The notes under the pieces were generated by a model, which searched no databases, was not told the DNA's origin, and saw only the letters and a list, made by a program, of their open reading frames with translations. From Podila epigama (lineage: Eukaryota; Mortierellomycota; Mortierellomycetes; Mortierellales; Mortierellaceae), in contig JAAAVE010000211.1 of NCBI GenBank assembly GCA_015679605.1, positions 1 to 26,309 on the forward strand: a stretch of 26,309 bases of DNA, written 5' to 3'. Position numbers and translations under genes: made by a program. Position 1 is the stretch's first letter, and every line of letters starts with the position of its first letter. Positions 1-11,528 of this stretch are shown here, one piece after another.

Positions 1-434
1 AAAAAAAAAAAAGGCAGTGTTTTGCCATTCCCATGTTGGCTTTATTTTTTCAATTGACCAAGGAGCTCCGTGCTCACTTACAAAGCCAAAGCCAATTCAC
101 AAAAGTTATCACGATTCCATAAATCTTTTTACATTGGCGAGTTTGTTCCTGAGCATCAGAGCACCACTCATCATATTAGAGACAGACATTTATATCAATA
201 CATCCAGAGATTGTCATTGCCACCAGCTATGTCCATCATCTGTCAAGTCGGCAAGTGCACTGCAGCGAAAAAAAAGTTCGTCACAAAACAGAAGTATGAA
301 ACATTGCATGCATAGTGTCGAAAAAAAAAGAAAAACCACAAGTTACAAAAAAAAAACGTTGTTGTCAATGGTATAAAGAGTGAATCAAGGCACACATAGA
401 TATATATATAATGTCGAATAGCGGTATTCCCACT
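1..434. other. Left-edge spacer, 3' flank of the AME1-like gene
   Basis: No gene can be supported here. The stretch opens with a run of A, is AT-rich, and holds several further A runs (around 270-360) and a short TA repeat near 402-412. Open frames exist on both strands but show no recognisable family and have compositions typical of chance frames. It probably contains the 3' untranslated region of the minus-strand gene that stops at 435. Confidence 0.5.
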
Positions 435-3400
435 CTATTGTGTCAGACTTTCGACAAGTCGGTTAAAGTCTTGAAGTGCTCCAAGTGCTCCTGGTTCTGG
501 TCCAATGGCCCTCCTACGGCCGCTCTTGTCCTTTTCCAAATTGCCATGACAGCTACGCGCGCTCACAGTGGCGATGAAACTTTGTAGGCCAGTCTATGAA
601 AAAACGAAGAGTACAGCGTGAAAAGAAAATATGCTTAACAAGGGTCCTACCTCTACGTAGCCATCATCATCATAATTGTCATCATAAACAAAAACAGACA
701 GCAATCAAAGAGCAAGAACATGGCAAGTATTTTTCATCTCTACTCTTTCTTTGGTTCACTCACCTTGACAGCATCCTCTTCCTTCTCTTCATCCGTCGCA
801 ATGCCTTCAGCCTGGTCCCGAAGGGCTTCCAAATCCGTCAAAAACTGATGCGTCTCCTCCAACCGACGTCGTGCCCTTTCCTCCCGCTCAAAATTGACAC
901 GCACCCGCTTCAATTCCTCCCTCACCTTGTGGCGTTGTCGTTGTGTCTCCAAAAGTCGAACGCGAAGCTCCTTCTTGACTGCTTCTGCTTTCTTGACAGA
1001 TGCTCTGAGAAGTGTATGGTCATCCAGTAAATCAACCTATTTTCCCCCAAGAAAGATTATAAGAATTGCTGTCAGCGTGTTTACTTTCTCCATGAGGAGA
1101 AAGAGAGTGAACAATCAAAAGGTATCCCATCAAAAAAACTTGCCTGCTCAATCAGTAACGTCTCGAGTTCCGAGCGAAGAATGTTCATGTTCCGGATCAA
1201 GTCTGCATCCTCTAATCCATCTCTGAAATAATACAATATTTGAGCAAAACGTGGAATTAAACAAAACATCGTAGTAGGTACCTGTCTCTTTTGCCATGTT
1301 TGCATTCATCGTTCAACATCAGGGAAAAGGAATAAAGCGAATTCATCTTGGTAACATACATAAATTTGTCAACAACTTCCCGAACGGCTTCCGAGATCAC
1401 ATCCATTTCGCTCAGCGGTGCCTGTTCAATTTGAAGCACCCCTTGCACCAGCTTTTTCGAGCCTTCAACAGTGTCGTTGCCTCCGCCACTGCCACTGTTG
1501 CTTGATGTAGCCTCCCCTGGCACTGGGAGTTGCTTTGCGATATCCGGGTTCCGCACCGTGGCAGGTTTGCTGACCGACGTTGACGGCCCCAAAAATTTAA
1601 GGCACTGGATCTGAAGTTGTTTGTACACTTTGACTTTGCTGTCTGTCGATCCTTTTCCTTTACTACTCTTTTCTCGTGATGATGACGACGATAATGAGGA
1701 TGCCGTTGTTCCTTTTGACTTTTCCTTTTCGGCTTCCTTGCCTTTGTTTTGAGTGCTTTTCGATAAGGTCTTTTTGTTTGATGATAAACTCGCTTCGAAT
1801 GCATCGTCACTGAGTTCTGAATAGTCAGAGTCCTTGGATGTCGAAGCAACGGATCTCAAAGGCCTATTCTCCGCTGCACCCTCCTTGCTCTTGAGCCCCA
1901 GGTGAACCAGTTTAGTTTGCTTGAGACCCTTCTCAGTGTCAAATCGTCCCAAGTTTTTAGATGTCGTCGTCTCCTTTGAGGTAGCGTTCCGGTCAGATTC
2001 GGCAAGAGTGGTGCGTTGTTTGGCTACAGATTTCTCTTTTGAAGCCATCTTTGAGGTTGATCCTGTTTTGAATGACTTGAATTCCAATGCATCCAAAGAT
2101 TCACTCGTCGTGGTCGTCGGATTCTCATTCTCGTTCACTTCTTCCTCAATCATTCGCCGCCTCTTTCCTTGTTTCTGAACGGTTTTCATGGATGATGATC
2201 GTGGCTCCTTTGTTCCTGTCGTCTTTGACCGTGGTGGCAGCCGGGTATCTTTTACATATCGAGAGGTCGGTTTCTGGAAATCAGAGTCCTGGGTTGAATC
2301 CGTAGTATGTTGCACATCATTCTCTCCATCCCCTTGGCCTTCCAAATCCACATTCGCCTCTACTTGATCCATAAAGTCCTCCTCAATATCGCCTATCCTT
2401 CGCTTGAGAGAATCCCGTTGTTGACCTTGACCGTTAAGATATCCAGAAGCAACGACTTTTCTCTCCAGTGTGATAATAGTGTCCCTCTTTCCCCATGATA
2501 AACGAAAGTTGGGAGAACTGCCTATTCTCCATCCAAAAAAAAAGAAGCAAAATAAATAAATAAATAAATTGTTGAATAAAAGAGCAAGAATCCTAGCATT
2601 TCCTCATTATCACTTCACAACAACGAAAATAACGGGGTTATGATCCAAGCAAGACGTTACCACTTTGATGGCTTGCACTTCTTGTCCTTGAATTATTGAG
2701 TGTATAAGGCAACGGTGTCGTCGTTAACCTCCTGTAGACAAAATCGTCATTCTTCCCTATCTGGTGTTCTTTCGACCTTTCGCTGTCGCCGCTTCTTCTC
2801 CCTGACGACTCTGAAGATCGCGATCCTTTAGACAGCTCACGAGTCATGGACGCCGCACTTTTATCAGCATTCCTTTTTTCCCTTCCAGTGTCCCTTTCTC
2901 TTTCCTTTCTGTTGGTCGTGTGAGTGCCTGCAAGAGAAGAACGGGAGCTGACAGTGTCTGAAATATCTGGTACTGCAGAGGATTCCGAGGATTCTATTGA
3001 ACGACCCGGTACAACACGTCTTTGTAACTGTTTTTGTGTCGTCGTTATCAAGGATTCTTGCCCTGGCTTTTCTGTTGGTTTTTCATGTTTCGTTGGTTTG
3101 ATAGTGAAGCCTCTAAAGTCCGTTTGGTGACCACTGCTGAAAAATATATAGATATATAAAAGGTCAACATGAATAGACACTCGGTCAGTACCATGTCCTG
3201 TTATACTCAGACAACAAATTGTACGCGTTTTTTTTTTTTTTTTACCCTGCTCCACGAATACGTGCATTGACACGCTCCTTGTATCTATCATTGAGTCCTG
3301 TCGGTGAGGGTATGCTCTTGGTGACCGAGAGTGTCGACAATGATTCCGTAATTGATCTTGTCTCGACTTCCTCTGCCTGCTCTCTAGATTTTTTCACCTG

Positions 3401-3966
3401 TGTTGAAGAATGCCGACTTGCTGCTGTTGTTGTTGTTGAGGAGGAGGAGGATACGCGAGTCGTATAAATAGAAGCTGCCGATCCTTTGGATTTCGATGGA
3501 GGTAATGATGCAGGTGTTGAAGCAGGGCGACCGACTCGTATGCTTTCCCTTTCCGTCTTGTCCGAAGCTGTCTTGTCTGTCGTCAATGTCTTGTCCGTTG
3601 CCTCCTTGACGCTGCTGCTCTTTGCTAGACTGAATCCACGGAATTTGGGTTGATGTGTTCTGTTCACGTTTACAGTTATTAAAAAAAAAGAGAGAGAGAG
3701 ATCATGCTTTAATATTCGACATTCATTTCATTCCTCTTGCGATTAACTGAATCCGTGTTTTTAATCTCCCATACCCAGCACCTCGTTTTCTTGCTTCAAC
3801 CTTTTCCCTAAATCTCGAATCCAACTCGACAGCTAGAGAGAAGAAAACAAAGAAGTAAGTGGTTTTGCTATACAAAAACTACACCTTGTGTACATCTTTA
3901 ATGACAAAACTACACCTTGCTGTTAATCAGCTGAGGTTTACCTGATTCAAATCCGTGTCCATTCAT
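435..3966 (-). CDS. AME1: Inner kinetochore protein, Ame1/CENP-U-like (COMA complex)
   Basis: Eight exons fit: 3966-3942, 3832-3775, 3659-3246, 3133-2661, 2521-1282, 1222-1144, 1036-764 and 593-435. They close in frame to 906 residues. The family joins Okp1, Ctf19 and Mcm21 in the COMA/CENP-OPQU complex and links centromeric chromatin to the Mis12/MIND complex. Seen in the sequence: an N-terminal motif ending RKRGAG (residues 23-28), a second copy ending RIRGAG (161-166), a long Ser/Thr/Lys-rich low-complexity middle (about 180-700), then a coiled coil (about 764-840) beginning LLDDHTLLRASVKKAE, and a short tail ending DFNRLVESLTQ. The RxRGAG motif and the LLDD...LLR start of the coil are what I recall of fungal Ame1. 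The intron between exons 6 and 7 is GC-AG (CAG/GCAAGT). Exon 4 could start three bases earlier. The start gives an N-terminus that places the motif at residues 10-28. A different coiled-coil kinetochore protein such as Okp1 is the main alternative. Confidence 0.7.
3092..3296 (-). repeat. Second copy of the duplicated kinetochore motif (end of exon 3, start of exon 4)
   Basis: Residues 150-166 read LNDRYKERVNARIRGAG; after the intron, residues 168-178 read HQTDFRGFTIK. Again the last glycine codon is split after its second base, by the intron 3245-3134. The match to the first copy covers both sides of the intron, so the copied unit appears to have been two partial exons plus the splice junction. 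Confidence 0.75.
3775..3966 (-). repeat. First copy of the duplicated kinetochore motif (exons 1-2, continuing into exon 3)
   Basis: Residues 12-28 read LDSRFREKVEARKRGAG; after the intron, residues 30-41 read HQPKFRGFSLAK. The final glycine codon is split after its second base by the intron 3774-3660. The partner copy lies at 3246-3296, continuing at 3133. Confidence 0.75.
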
Positions 3967-4113
3967 GTTGACCTCTGCTGGTGGTATTGTGGCCAACCGT
4001 GTTTAACTGTCGTGAGTGTGAGGCGAGGGAGGGATGCTTGTTTCGTTTGCGCACTGGACATGCATCCAATTTGCAAGGCAATAATGATGTATCGAATGTG
4101 TAGAGCGACCAAC

Positions 4114-4139
4114 AAAAAAAAAAAAAAAAAAAAAAAAAA
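4114..4139. repeat. Poly(A) homopolymer run
   Basis: About 26 consecutive A lie between the AME1-like and RMD1-like genes. The length is uncertain because such runs are prone to sequencing error. No target-site duplication or retroelement body is visible next to it. Confidence 0.8.
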
Positions 4140-4182
4140 GTGAAAATGGGATTTCAGAGTACATGACACCCCTTAATTTCTA

Positions 4183-4188
4183 TTTATT
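4183..4188 (-). terminator. Putative AATAAA polyadenylation signal of RMD1
   Basis: The minus strand reads AATAAA 38 bases after the RMD1 stop codon. Position and sequence fit a canonical signal; the cleavage site cannot be seen. Confidence 0.4.
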
Positions 4189-4225
4189 TTTCGCGCCAAT
4201 AATGCAATGGTAATTTGGAAAAGAT

Positions 4226-6705
4226 CTAATGGCCTCCACGGCTGTAGCTGATAGCGTCAAGGCAGATAGTAATAAGACCAATAACAATCTCAAAGAAAAT
4301 GAGAATGATAACGATCCACTCGAGTTGTTCACCGTGCGATGATGTCAAATGTTCCTTGAGCATATCCAACAAGTCACTGATAACTGCTGTCCGCTGGTTC
4401 AGCAATTCCACACGCTGACCAATCTCGAGATAACCTAAAAACAAGGATAAAAAGCATGTACAAGTATGAGTGAGCATGGTGTTAAATATATGACACGTCA
4501 TCATAGAAGAGGGGGAAAAAAAATACAAATTCTTCGGTATCCAGTTTCTAAATGTTACCTCTAATAGCCGAGTACAAAGGCTGGAATGCAGGTTCTGACC
4601 AAAAGATCTCGGGCGTATCCAGGATGTTACTGACCAAGTTGACGTTAATTCTCATGATGAAGAGCTGTCCAATCTTTTTCGTAATAGCAGTTCTATAAGT
4701 GAGCAAGAGAAAAAAAAAGTGTATCAGAAATCTCGAGCAAGTCATTCTTTGTAGCCCAATCACCTATGCAGCCCCCGTCAATCCATGAGAGATATATGGA
4801 GAAAAAAAAAGTGATAAATGTACCTTGACATGGGCACCTTTCCTGTCTCTGCCATCGTCTGTGGAATGTTCTTTGTAGCATTGATAGTGTTCTCGATTAA
4901 ACCTTCGAATAATGTCATCTTTACAGACTGAGCAATGGCGTGAGAGATCGTCAACTTGACCATATAGTTGCCAGGACTCTTCAAAGTGATCACATCGTTA
5001 TAGATCCTAGAATGCAACAAAAAAACAACTGATATCGGTTAGTTGCAAGATTTTCTTGTTTTCTGATATAGGATAGGGATAATCGCTGTAGTATAACCTC
5101 AATTGTACGCGTGTTGCCTTTTTTTTTTTTTTACCTTGGCTGGAACTGAGAGTTGTAATGAAATGAAAACTCTTCGGTCTCTACATCCTCATCATCTTTA
5201 CAAATAGAGTACAAGAGCGTGTCAGTTGTTATATCTTTTCATATATGCACACACACAGAACAGAGTGAAAGCACTGCATGAAGCCTTACCAAGCTTTTCT
5301 TCCTCGAATCTGGCGAGTTCTTGCAATAGACGGGTTTCTTCTTGTTCGGACATGCCCCAGATCACAACGACACCGTAATCAAAATAAAAGACCTCTGGTG
5401 TTGTTTCTTTCAACCGCTGACTCTGCAGGCGCTGGCTTCCATTTGTCGTAGCGTCATCTAGTCCCAAAAGGTCGGCTGTTGTAGGGGGTTTTGAGGTAAC
5501 AGTGTAGGCGAATGGTGTATAGATACTAGATACGTGCTCGTGAGCAAAAAAAAGCTGCATTGTGAGTATATTCATCTTCAATCATATTCCCATTTCCTAC
5601 GAGATGATATGCAAATTAAAGGGGATCGCTTGTGGGTAGCAATCAAGAAAAAATGGCATTTCGCCCGATCGAGAATCTCATCCTCGAACTTTCTTCTTGT
5701 TGACCCCCATTGCTCTCTCCCCCCTACTTCATTTTGAACAACATCGTGTGACAAAAGAATATACTAAAAAAAAAGAGACATACCATTCATCGAATCGCTT
5801 GGGTGCTGCACCATTAGTGACCTTTCTCGATTGGAGGTAATTGAACAGGTCATCCATCCTATACGCCGATGCTGTACAGTAGGCAATGACACGGGGCAAC
5901 TTTTGTCTGTCCAGCTTACTCATCCGATGAGCATCGTTCCTTGCCCTATCGAATCAAGAAGTAACGAGGACAAGGACAATCATAGACAACGTGGTCCATG
6001 CGCGAGTCGCAATTATCCAATAACATGTATTAGTATACAACCAACTCCAATGGTCGATTAGGATTTGAACCAACAATCCCAACAGCCCAAGTCATCAAAA
6101 TAAAAAATAATAATAATAATAATAAAAAAAACTTACATGCTAGACGAAAGCTGACCAATCTGGTTATAAGTCGTGTCATCGAACGCATATTCATCTTCCA
6201 AGACTGGTACATCCTTCTCTTCAGGGAAGAGTGTCAGCTTTTGACTCGTCTTGGTGGTACGCATGGGCTGTTTGACTTTACCACGCAGATTCATGGCTGC
6301 TTGTGTTGAAGATATGCCTCCTGGTGTTGGTGAGTTTTGATGAGGTGAGGCGAGTTTTAGGCCGGTGACTTGGCGTGGTCCACCTGTTGTTGCACCAGCA
6401 CCAGAGGAAGCCCCTCCTCCATTCGCACCTGCAGCAGCAGCAGCAGCAGCGGCCGCATTGGTCTTGGAGGCGACATTGGCAGCACCAGGAATCACAGAGT
6501 GAATGGGCGACTGCAGTTGATTAGGCTGTGGCGTGAATGCTTGTTTTGTGGGGTTGATGATCTTTGGGGGTACTCCTGCACTTCCACTGGTCACTGGTTG
6601 TGTGGGACCAGCATTGGCTACAGGTTGTGGTTGTTGTTGATCCAGGGTGTCTGACGATCCATTTGAATCTGGGATAGCCTGGTAGCCAGTGTTATTTCTT
6701 GACAT
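4226..6705 (-). CDS. RMD1: Rmd1/Sif-like DUF155 membrane-anchored protein
   Basis: Seven exons (6705-6137, 5945-5784, 5525-5290, 5195-5135, 5006-4824, 4692-4559, 4434-4226) give 517 residues in frame. The protein belongs to the DUF155 family of yeast Rmd1/Rmd8, fission yeast Sif2/Sif3 and human RMND1; the biochemical role is poorly defined (meiotic nuclear division in yeast, mitochondrial translation for RMND1). Seen: a Pro/Gln/Gly-rich N-terminus with nine consecutive alanines (84-92); the conserved core starting near RVIAYCTASAYRMDDL (208-223); FYFDYGVVVIWGMS in exon 3; and the family C-terminus YLEIGQRVELLNQR (450-463) followed by LLDMLKEHL and one membrane helix (about 489-507), ending in a short SYSRGGH tail. 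The lack of an obvious mitochondrial presequence favours the Rmd1/Sif2 branch over RMND1. The gene is divergent from LIG1 across 811 bases. Confidence 0.88.
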
Positions 6706-7516
6706 GAATGTGTGTTGTTGTGTTGGAGGAATGTATGAGGATGATTTGAGGTAGCTGACCGAGTGAGGAGTTGTAAGGTGAATGTGTGAATGTGAGTTGT
6801 GAATGGTGAATGGTCAATGGCTAATGTGTTATGAATGAATGAGAAAGAAGAAAGAAGAATGAATGAATTGAATGATGCTGATAAAAATATCTTTTTGTGG
6901 ATTTCTTTTTTTCAGACGCGGAAAAATTTTCAGCAGCGCTTTCTTTTCTTCCTTGTGCGACACACATTGACTGACAGACTGACAGACAGAGACACAGACC
7001 CAGAAATGAGGTCATTGTTGTTTGTATTTGTGTTAATGTACATGTCCAGATCCAGTTTTTTTGTTGCTTATTTTTTATTTGCTTGGTTGGAACTGGCAAT
7101 GGTGCCATGAACCAGCTCAATGGGTGGGTGACCTTGGGCGTTGATGATCGAGACGCGGGAGGCAGACTTTGGGGCAAAGTGTACTTGATACTCTGGCTCA
7201 AGACAGAGAGTAAGCTGGTTGGTCCCCAAAGGATTAGCTAACGCAACCTACGATCCATTCATCCATCCAACCAAATACCATTCATTCAGAGCTTCATTGC
7301 TGCTATTGCTGCTTTTGCTGCTCATATTTTTTTTTTTTTCCACAGCGTGTTGACGTGTGTGTAACGAAAAACCGCGAAAATGAAAATGAAAAAAATTGCC
7401 ACCAAATGCTAACCACGTGACTTTGTTCATTGTCGCGAGTCGAGTATTTATTATTTTTTTTTTTGCCTTCAAAAGACTCTCTTTCGACCATTGTTCCCCC
7501 GTCATTCACATTCACC
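6706..7516. promoter_or_regulatory. Divergent RMD1/LIG1 promoter region with CGCG elements
   Basis: This 811-base spacer holds no gene I can support. It contains two ACGCGG elements (6916-6921 and 7153-7158), an E2F/MBF-like CCGCGAAAA (7372-7380), a TCGCGA (7433-7438) and a CACGTG E-box (7414-7419). The last three lie 80-145 bases before the LIG1 start, where a promoter would be expected. DNA ligase I is a G1/S-induced MBF target in yeasts, so these sites are plausible, but binding is inferred. The left half is rich in GAATGA/GTGAAT-type repeats and probably holds the RMD1 5' untranslated region. Confidence 0.45.
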
Positions 7517-10500
7517 ATGTCCCTGCGTCAATCTCGTTTGTATGTTTAGCACGTTCATATCTTTTGGACTTTTTTCTCACTCATTGGCAAAGAGGTATAT
7601 TCCTCTGCAGTCATTTCATCCATAATACTCATTCACCCTCCATTTATACTTTAGGTCCTTTGGACCAAAGTCAGCTTTGGTGGCGCCAACAACGAATGAA
7701 TCAAATGCCAAAAAGGCATCCAATTCAAATATTTCTCAGACGAAAGAATCCACGTCCGCAGGAACCACTGATGTCACAATGGAGGATGAAGATGAGCAAC
7801 GTAAGTGGGTCCACTTTCCTTCTCGTTGTTTCTCTTGTTTTTTTTTCGGTCACTCCTGTTGCCACTCCTGTAGCCACTCAGTCTCACACACTTAACATAC
7901 GCGGTCACTTTCGTCGCCACTCAATCTCACACACAAACATACGCAGCTCACCTTCCTCAAGAACACTTATTCAAATATTTAAAATAACATAGCCTCACTC
8001 AAGGTCAAAAAGAGAAATCGACGAGTGATTGACACGGATGATGATGACGAGGCGGAGGAACCAGAGGTCTCTCTGACTCAGGAACATAGAGAAGATGAAT
8101 TAGCTGCCACTACCAAAAAGTTAAAGCTGGATCCCTTGGCCCCTCAAAAAACAGAGCCATCGATGATGGAAACAGTGGAAGAGCCAGTACCCACTGTCAT
8201 CAAGGAAAAAACAAATGCAAGTAACATCAATGTTGAATCCTCCAAAGACTCGCAGGCAGACACGCCATCCACCACCACCTCCACTACTTCCAACACAATT
8301 GCCACCAAGGAAATGGAGGATGAGAAAGATGGAGCGGACGAAATCGAAGATGACCAGGAACAGGAAAAGGAAGCGGTCGAAATCAAACAGGCAGCGGCCA
8401 AATGGGCCGACATGTTTTCAAAATCATCCGACAGTGTCGAATCGGCGTCATGGAAGAAGGGAGAGCCTGTTCCTTATGCTGCACTCTGCCAAACCTTTGA
8501 ACTCATCGAGGGCACGACAAAGCGTCTTCAGATTCTCGACTTTCTCGTCAAGTTTCTAATGCAGGTCATTAAACTCAACCCTGAAAGTCTTCTCACCGTC
8601 ATTTACTTGTCCATCAACAAGGTATAGTCTGATTTGAGTATCAGTAGAATGCAGTTTGGGATCCATTGCAAGAAGAAGAGAAAAAAAAATGACCTTATTT
8701 TTGTCTCTTTCTTTATCCGCACCATAGTTGTGCCCAGAGTACGAAGGGCTTGAACTCGGTATTGGAGAATCGCTTTTGATGAAGGCTATTGCGGAGTCGA
8801 CTGGAAGAGAAATGAAAAAGATTAAAGAGTCTTATGCGGAAATCGGAGACCTTGGTGTCGTCGCAATGGTCAGTGTCGAATGTTGTTTGTTGTTTTGTAT
8901 CATTAGGACAAAAGCAAAAAAAGAAATAGAGGCAAATGTTTATTACGCGTTACGACATTCAGAGGTTTTCTCTTCTCTTAACAATGAAGCCTGACTTTTT
9001 TCCCCCCCCTTTCGTATTATTCTAGAACAGCAGAAGTAATCAACCAACAATGTTCCGACCAAAGGCGTTAACAATCCCTCATGTCTTTAAGACGCTAAAA
9101 GACATTGCTTCGCTCTCTGGAAATTCGGTAAGATTTTCTCCATGAACTCTCTGACACACAAACACACCCGATGCTCAAATAGTCGAGCTTTATTCTCAAC
9201 AAGCATGCGATTGTCGTAAACGAGCTAACATCCTTATTTTTTCTCCTGTTGTTTTCTAGTCACAAAAACAAAAGGTGGACAAGATCAAGCTCTTGCTTGT
9301 TTCTTGTAGAAATATGGAGGCCAAGTACTTGATGCGGTCACTTGAGGGAAAGCTTCGTATCGGTCTTGCCGAAAGGACTGTTGTTGTGGCCTTGGCTCAG
9401 GCGATCGTACTGTCACGACCAAGTGAGTAGCACGCTTATCTTGTCGTTGTTATTGTTGTCGAAACGAGAGACGTAAACTAAACTGCAGCCAATTTTACCC
9501 CTCTAGATATAAAGAAACTATCCAAGGAAAAGTTGCAGACTGAGCTCGAGGAAGCAGCATCCGTGGTCAAGGCAGTGTACAGGTACGTTCAAAGTTCTTC
9601 AAGTATATATTCTTTATAAAGTCAAAACTCGTTATATAAGCAATACGAGAAAAATTGGTCATAGAAATTTAACTCTTGTTATATTCTTCCTCTTGCCTAT
9701 ACAGCGAGCTTCCATGCTACGATCTGATCGTACCAGCTCTTCTCAGCGGCGATGTCGATGGATTGAAAGAATCCTGCAAGCTGACCCCTGGTAAGGGTTG
9801 CACTGTCCTTTTCTCTTTTTATGCACTTTGAGTGTACTCGATTTACACATATTGTATTTACTGGGTTATATTGTATTAACTGTTTTGTGATTCTTCAAAT
9901 CGTAAAGGAATCCCACTAAAGCCCATGTTGGCACATCCAACAAAGGCACTCACTGATATTCTGGATCGCTTCGAGAACGTTGCATTCACATGCGAATACA
10001 AGTATGATGGAGAGCGCGCGCAGATTCACAAGCTTGAAGGAGGAAAGTCGATGATTTACAGTAGAAACTCTGAAAATATGTCTGCAAAGTACCCAGATGT
10101 CATGGACCGTCTCGTGAAGGTAAAAAATAAGTCTGGTCATGAATGATGAGTGTTTGTGACGGTATGAAGGCAAGGACTCAACATGTCAACCTGACGCGTA
10201 TTTTTTTTGTTTACACGCTCGTTGATATAGTTTGCTAAACCGGAAACAAAGTCGTTTGTTCTGGACTGTGAAGCTGTGGCATGGGACCGGGAACAGAAAT
10301 GCATCTTGCCTTTCCAGGTGCTGAGCACCCGAAAGCGTAAGGACGTGAAAGAGGAAGATATCAAGGTGCAGGTCTGCATCTTTGCATTCGATCTCCTTTA
10401 CCTGAATGGTGAATCGTTGCTCCGAGAATCGCTCCACCGACGCCGCGAATTGTTGCTTGAACATTTTGTGGAAGTGGATGGGGAGTTTTCGTTTGCCAAG

Positions 10501-11172
10501 AGCATGAACTCGACACAGATTGAAGATATCCAAACATTTTTGGATCAGAGTGTAGCTGACAACTGCGAGGGTTTGATGGTCAAGACCTTGGATGGCGCTG
10601 ACGCGAGCTATGAGCCATCGAAACGGTCCCGTAATTGGCTCAAGGTCAAAAAGGATTACCTCTCTGGTGTGGGTGACTCGATCGATCTGGTGGTGATTGG
10701 CGCGTATGTGGGTCGTGGTAAGCGCACGGGTGTCTATGGAGGATACCTATTGGCGTGCTATGATCCGGAGCGAGAAGAGTATCAATCCATCTGCAAGATT
10801 GGAACTGGATTCAGTGAGCAGGATCTGGAGGACCACCACAAGGAATTGAAGGAGCATGTGATTCCGGAACCCAAGTCGTACTATGCGCTGGGCGAAGGCA
10901 ACAAGCCGGATGTGTGGTTTGAGCCGGTGAAGGTGTGGGAGATCAAGTGTGCAGACTTGTCCATCAGTCCGGTGTACAAGGCCGCAGTTGGCATTGTGGA
11001 CTCGACCAAGGGCATCTCGCTCCGGTTCCCCCGCTTTATCCGAATCCGCGAAGACAAGACGCCTGAGAATGCAACGTCGAGCGAGCAGATTGCGGAGATG
11101 TATAATGATCAAAAGCTGAACACGGTCAAGAGCGATCTAAGCAGCGGTGTTGATGTTGACTTTGACTATTAG
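7517..11172 (+). CDS. LIG1: DNA ligase I, ATP-dependent (Cdc9/LIG1)
   Basis: Ten exons (7517-7539, 7655-7800, 7993-8621, 8728-8868, 9026-9127, 9260-9422, 9507-9582, 9705-9790, 9908-10119, 10231-11172) close in frame to 839 residues, the usual size. The enzyme joins Okazaki fragments and completes excision repair in the nucleus. Domains in order: an acidic, Thr/Glu-rich N-terminal region (1-250) with a basic VKKRNRR nuclear signal; the DNA-binding domain (about 230-430) with [12 protein letters not shown]; the nucleotidyltransferase core with motif [14 protein letters not shown], catalytic Lys487; motif [14 protein letters not shown]; motif IV EGLMVK; motif [10 protein letters not shown]; then the OB domain ending SPVYKAA...[14 protein letters not shown]. 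The start gives [13 protein letters not shown], in which the expected PCNA-binding box (as in QxxIxxFF) is degenerate. No mitochondrial presequence is evident. Confidence 0.96.
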
Positions 11173-11444
11173 CACCGCCTATTACCATTTTCATTTTTTT
11201 TTTTTCATTCTACATATTCCAATTCATTACATTTAGTCCCACTCTTTCTACCTTGTTCTATATCAATCTATCTCTTTTTTTTTTATGTCAATGTCGGATG
11301 GCATCCGCAGTGCTAAAATGGAATACCCGTAGTACCGCAACATGCTAAACTCTTTGGGTTTACTACATAGGATGGGACATAGTGGTGGGAACATTGTGCC
11401 TGTGAGTGTGAATGTGCCTGCACCTGAGTTTTTCAAAGTGCGCT

Positions 11445-11528
11445 CCAACACCTGCACCAATACCTGCACCAACACCTGCATCAACACCTGCGCCAACATT
11501 CGTGCCCACGCCTGCACCAACACCTGAA
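11445..11528. repeat. 12-base minisatellite, seven units
   Basis: Seven head-to-tail units of consensus CCAACACCTGCA, with units 5 and 6 the most diverged. Because the unit is a multiple of three, frames on both strands stay open: proline-rich (PAPTPAP) on the plus strand and glycine/valine-rich (GVGAGVGA) on the minus strand. Confidence 0.85.

Noticed and set aside
1921-2498. Plus-strand frames over the low-complexity middle of the AME1-like gene
   Set aside because: Shadows of the Ser/Thr/Lys-rich minus-strand exon, which is tied into a complete gene model by matching splice phases.
6057-6090. Minus-strand GGTTCAAATCC, a perfect tRNA B-box sequence
   Set aside because: The flanking bases do not form the T-arm stem, no matching D-arm or acceptor stem is found, and the site lies inside an RMD1 intron.
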